From Chrysochromulina tobinii (taxonomy: Eukaryota > Haptophyta > Prymnesiales > Chrysochromulinaceae), in assembly GCA_001275005.1 (NCBI GenBank), contig JWZX01000809.1, positions 1 through 10,012 of the forward strand: 10,012 bases of DNA. Reading direction: 5' to 3'. Below, one piece after another: positions 7,234 through 10,012 of this stretch. The translations under genes were made by a program, and so were the position numbers. Under the pieces are notes generated by a model. It saw nothing but the letters and a program-made list of their open reading frames with translations, was not told where the DNA came from and did not search any database. Numbering within the stretch: position 1 is the stretch's first letter; every line of letters begins with the position of its first letter.

Positions 7234-8388
7234 ATGTACAAGGCGAGCAAGAAGCGGCGAAGGCAGCAATTGGAGGGCGGCGCGCCTGCGGCTCCCTCTT
7301 CGTCTTCCACTAGTCCTCTGGAACAACCACCAGCTACTCAGGGAAATGTGATGGCCACACGCGGGCTGTCGAAGACGCAAAAGCGCAAGCTGCAGAAGAA
7401 GCGCGCAGCCAAGAGACTTGCCGAGGAGCTACAGACTGGAGCCGCGGAGCAGCGCAGGCACAGTCGCGCGCAGGAAATCAAGGCAGCGCGGACACGGACG
7501 GCGAGCACGGCAACGGCCTTGGCAGTGGCACACGAAGACTCGCACGTCATAGTCGTCAACAAGGCAGCCGGCATGTTGTGCCATCCGAGCCCCGGCTATT
7601 GGGAACGCGGCACTGTCGTGCACGCGCTGCCCTCACGTGAGCGCCGGCCTGGCTTCTCGGCGATCGCTCCGGAGATGCTCGAAGCGCGCCAGGAGCCCAC
7701 GGGCGAGGCGGACAGCTTCATCCCTCGCGCCATTGTTCACCGGTTGGATAAAGGGACCACGGGCGTGCTCCTGATCGCCAAGACGCCCGAGGCGGAGGCG
7801 CACCTCGCCGAGGCGTTCCGAAGGCGCACGATCTCCAAGCGGTACGTGGCGCTGGTGCAAGGGCAGGTGCGACTGAGCGCCACCAAGAGCGTCGCCGCGC
7901 TGAGCGAGAGCTCCATTAGGTTCGTCAATGAGAGCGCAATTGAGGTCAGTGCGCCCATCGACAAGGACCCCGAGCAGCCTGGAAGGATGAGGGTGCATGC
8001 ATTGGGCAAGGCGGCTCGCAGCAGGGTGCATTTGCATGCGTGGAGCCCCGAGGCGCTGGTGAGCCTCGTCTCTGTCGAGCTCTTCACCGGCCGAACGCAT
8101 CAAATCCGTGTGCACTGTGCACACGTGGACGCTCCGCTCGTGAACGACGACGTGTACGGGCGACCCGAGGACGTCAGTGCTGCACGGGAACGCTACGGGC
8201 CGCTCATGAAGGCGCGCCCGATGCTTCACTCGTGGCGCGTCAAGGTGGCGCACCCCGACCCGGCCAAGAAGGACGCTCTCGAGGTGAGCGCGGCATTGCC
8301 AGAGGACATGGCCCGCATCATCCGGATGCTGTGGTCAGATCTCGGAACCGACCCCGCGGCGTGGCCTCTTGCGGCCATTCAACCTTAG
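7234..8388 (+). CDS. RluA-family RNA pseudouridine synthase
   Basis: The 384-residue protein converts uridine to pseudouridine in RNA. The family signature HRLDKGTTG is at residues 169-177 with the catalytic Asp at 172. Further family motifs are HVIVVNKAAGMLCHPS near 104-119, KRYVALVQG at 202-210, GRTHQIRVH at 286-294 and HSWRVKVAHP at 332-341. The catalytic domain thus fills about residues 95-365, the normal length. There is no S4 RNA-binding domain. Instead residues 1-65 are strongly basic (KKRRR at 7-10 region, KTQKRKLQKKRAAKR at 47-61), which could serve as a nuclear or nucleolar signal, an RNA-binding tail or an organelle-targeting extension. The chosen ATG has A at -3; a second in-frame ATG at 7351 (residue 40) would keep most of the basic stretch and the whole enzyme. 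The gene is intronless. Substrate RNA (rRNA, tRNA or mRNA) and compartment cannot be told from sequence alone. Confidence 0.93.
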   Translation: MYKASKKRRRQQLEGGAPAAPSSSSTSPLEQPPATQGNVMATRGLSKTQKRKLQKKRAAKRLAEELQTGAAEQRRHSRAQEIKAARTRTASTATALAVAHEDSHVIVVNKAAGMLCHPSPGYWERGTVVHALPSRERRPGFSAIAPEMLEARQEPTGEADSFIPRAIVHRLDKGTTGVLLIAKTPEAEAHLAEAFRRRTISKRYVALVQGQVRLSATKSVAALSESSIRFVNESAIEVSAPIDKDPEQPGRMRVHALGKAARSRVHLHAWSPEALVSLVSVELFTGRTHQIRVHCAHVDAPLVNDDVYGRPEDVSAARERYGPLMKARPMLHSWRVKVAHPDPAKKDALEVSAALPEDMARIIRMLWSDLGTDPAAWPLAAIQP

Positions 8389-8489
8389 TACAGAGCTGTG
8401 AGAGCTTGATGTTTGCATGCAACTTTCATTTTTTGGGACGTTTCGTGTTTGCTTTTTTGGCGACTGTCGTCGTGCTCGCTCGTCATCGC

Positions 8490-9719
8490 ATGTCGGGTAC
8501 GCTCTCGAAACTCGAAAGTTGGATCTCGTCGGAGACTGCCAAGAAGGGCAACAAGGTCAAGCTGCAGCAGCCGCCACCCTCGGAATCCCCTGCCGGCGGC
8601 TCACAGCCGTCCTCGAACGGCGCCGCAAAGCCGAAGCCCTCTACTCAATCCGTCGCGCCGCCGGGACTCGGCTACGTGCTGCACTCTCGTGACGCTTTGC
8701 TCGACGCGATCGCAAGCAAGAGCCTTGACGCTCTTTCTGACAAGCTCTTGAAATGGACTGGTCAGTCGACGTTCATCGACTTCGAATGTTTCCACACCCT
8801 AGCCTATGAGCTGCTTGGGGAGAAAGCATCGGCGGAAGCTGTGGACTCCATGTTTCAGCAGTGCCAGGAGATGTCTGAAGGAGACGATGGGCGGCTGCTT
8901 CTTGCCGAGCTCCACCGCCGCGCACGCCATGAGACGCAAGAAACGAGGTTGCAACACCTGACGCTGCGTGCCGGCAATGCCTTTGGCAACCGACAGCTGC
9001 AAAAGTTCGAGACCAACTACCGGGTGATGACAGACCGGCACGTGCGCACGCACGCGCGCATCGTCGTGGGCGAGCGCGCCGACGAGGAAGTGCAGCTTCG
9101 ACGATACATCACCGCCCACCGCAACCTCGAGCGCAGCCGGATGAGGGATCGCACTGCTCGGACGGTAGACACTTATGAGAGGCTGCGGCTGCCGCGTCAG
9201 GGTGATCCGCGTGTGCAGCCGCCCCTGCGCTCGTCGATTTCGATGGGTTCGCTTGCAAGCCAGCCACGCCGAACCTCTGTGGGATACACCAATCCGGACG
9301 CGCCAGGCACCCTACGCCTTCAGGCTTCGTACCGAACGGCGGCCATGCACGCGGGTGCGGCCGTGCTGCCCCCTCTCGAGAAGCGCAGGGACGAGATGAA
9401 CTTGCTGACCCCTCTTTCGAGGCGAAGGGACGAGTCAAACATGCTACCCAGCAAGCAACTCAATGGTGGCGACTCGCCTGCTGCCTCGTGGCCGCAGATG
9501 GAGAGCTCGGTGGGCTTTACCGAGGTAGGTCCTCTCCGCCGGTCGACGTCGCACGTGCAGGCGGAGCCGCTGACAGTCAACTCGCGGGAGGCAGCCAAGC
9601 CGTGGCCTGCGATCGATTTGGTTTCGGAACAATATTTGGCCTCCTCGCGGCAAGTGTATGATTCCAGGGGGCCTACGGATGCGGGGCTGGCCGGTAGAGC
9701 CCTTTTCATTCGGCGGTAG
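8490..9719 (+). CDS. Hypothetical protein with a weak EF-hand-like region
   Basis: I do not recognise this 409-residue protein. Residues 1-20 are a small helix, and 25-58 a Pro/Ser/Lys-rich disordered stretch. Residues 60-147 look helical and globular. Within them SEGDDGRLLLAE (about 129-140) fits a degenerate EF-hand loop: Gly at position 6, Leu at 8 and Glu at 12, but Ser instead of Asp at 1. Calcium binding is therefore uncertain. Residues 147-235 are Arg/Glu-rich and helical, possibly coiled coil. Residues 235-409 are mostly disordered with Ser/Arg patches and an internal 13-residue repeat at 296-321. The ATG at 8490 was chosen because it leaves 101 bp after the upstream stop. The frame is open far upstream, and an ATG at 8409 would add a 27-residue hydrophobic N-terminus but lies only 20 nt after the preceding stop codon. 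The gene is intronless and in tandem with the pseudouridine synthase. Confidence 0.75.
   Translation: MSGTLSKLESWISSETAKKGNKVKLQQPPPSESPAGGSQPSSNGAAKPKPSTQSVAPPGLGYVLHSRDALLDAIASKSLDALSDKLLKWTGQSTFIDFECFHTLAYELLGEKASAEAVDSMFQQCQEMSEGDDGRLLLAELHRRARHETQETRLQHLTLRAGNAFGNRQLQKFETNYRVMTDRHVRTHARIVVGERADEEVQLRRYITAHRNLERSRMRDRTARTVDTYERLRLPRQGDPRVQPPLRSSISMGSLASQPRRTSVGYTNPDAPGTLRLQASYRTAAMHAGAAVLPPLEKRRDEMNLLTPLSRRRDESNMLPSKQLNGGDSPAASWPQMESSVGFTEVGPLRRSTSHVQAEPLTVNSREAAKPWPAIDLVSEQYLASSRQVYDSRGPTDAGLAGRALFIRR
9375..9452 (+). repeat. 39-bp tandem duplication within the coding region
   Basis: Two adjacent 39-bp units (9375-9413 and 9414-9452) encode the related peptides LEKRRDEMNLLTP and LSRRRDESNMLPS. 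The DNA copies have diverged clearly, yet the RRDE-x-N core is kept. This suggests an old duplication under some constraint. Confidence 0.8.
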
Positions 9720-10012
9720 GGATCCACGCTGAATTGTGACAAGGGCCAGCCCCTTGATTGTGAAGTCATTTTTCAGCGGTTATCCCTACAGCCAAAGAAG
9801 GGTGTACATGTCTTTCTGTAAAAGGGCTAAATGGACATTGTCAGGACAAAGTATCCGGATACGGTCAGGAGGTCGATTCTTTGCCTGTAGATGCCGAGCG
9901 TGCACTGACAGCTGCGTTTCGCCTAGTCAAGTCAAGTCTATACATAAACAACAGACAACCAGACGGAAGCCTATCGAATGTGCTCCGGAAGCCAGCAGGG
10001 GAGGACGGGAGT
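9720..10012. other. 3' flanking region without a recognisable gene
   Basis: No supported coding sequence or RNA gene is seen. The region is less GC-rich than the genes. TGTAA at 9817-9821, about 97 nt after the stop, resembles the polyadenylation signal known from green algae; whether this organism uses it is unknown. GTCAA is repeated in tandem near 9928-9937. The right part may already be the promoter of a following gene. Confidence 0.5.

Noticed and set aside
7234-7380. Basic leucine zipper or other DNA-binding domain at the start of the pseudouridine synthase
   Set aside because: The stretch is rich in Lys/Arg but lacks the regular leucine spacing and the bZIP basic signature; it fits a targeting or RNA-binding extension better.
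9720-10012. A tRNA or other structured RNA gene at the right end
   Set aside because: No cloverleaf-like pairing or conserved tRNA box sequences could be found by eye.

Overview
This is a GC-rich nuclear genome fragment from a unicellular eukaryote. I read it as eukaryotic because the longest gene is only complete after removing two short GT-AG introns, because that gene joins a PH domain to an ion channel, because the proteins carry long Ala/Gly/Ser-rich spacers, and because there is no operon-style packing with ribosome binding sites. A compact marine microalga (haptophyte, pelagophyte, prasinophyte or similar) would fit, but nothing here fixes the taxon.

Layout. Positions 1-334 hold an upstream region with a TATA-like box. 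A plus-strand gene (335-1360) encodes an unrecognised 341-residue protein with a Ser/Arg-rich N-terminal half, a short coiled coil and a six-unit minisatellite. A 286-bp convergent 3' region follows. The minus-strand gene (7064 down to 1647, three exons, 1751 residues) encodes a giant channel-like protein: PH domain, Ala-rich linker, seven DG-[YW] repeats that suggest a seven-bladed propeller, a helical region, a CBM6/35-like beta-sandwich, a Gly/Val repeat, low-complexity linkers and a six-helix TRP-type cation channel. A 169-bp divergent promoter region (7065-7233) separates it from a plus-strand RluA-family pseudouridine synthase (7234-8388). A second plus-strand gene (about 8490-9719) encodes a 409-residue protein with a weak EF-hand-like region. 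The last 293 bp hold no recognisable gene.

The most notable signal is the intron pair of the channel gene. The last 40 nt of the two introns match at 37 of 40 positions, although they sit in unrelated coding contexts. That shared block supplies a candidate branch point, pyrimidine tract and AG. The 5' part of each intron begins as a direct repeat of the exon that follows it (39 bp with one mismatch in one, 13 bp exact in the other), so the host gene supplies the GT. This is the arrangement expected of introner-like elements, which create introns by insertion with target duplication. They are the only introns I can support in the window.

The four genes do not form an evident pathway. A cation channel next to a possible calcium-binding protein is suggestive, but it is only proximity.
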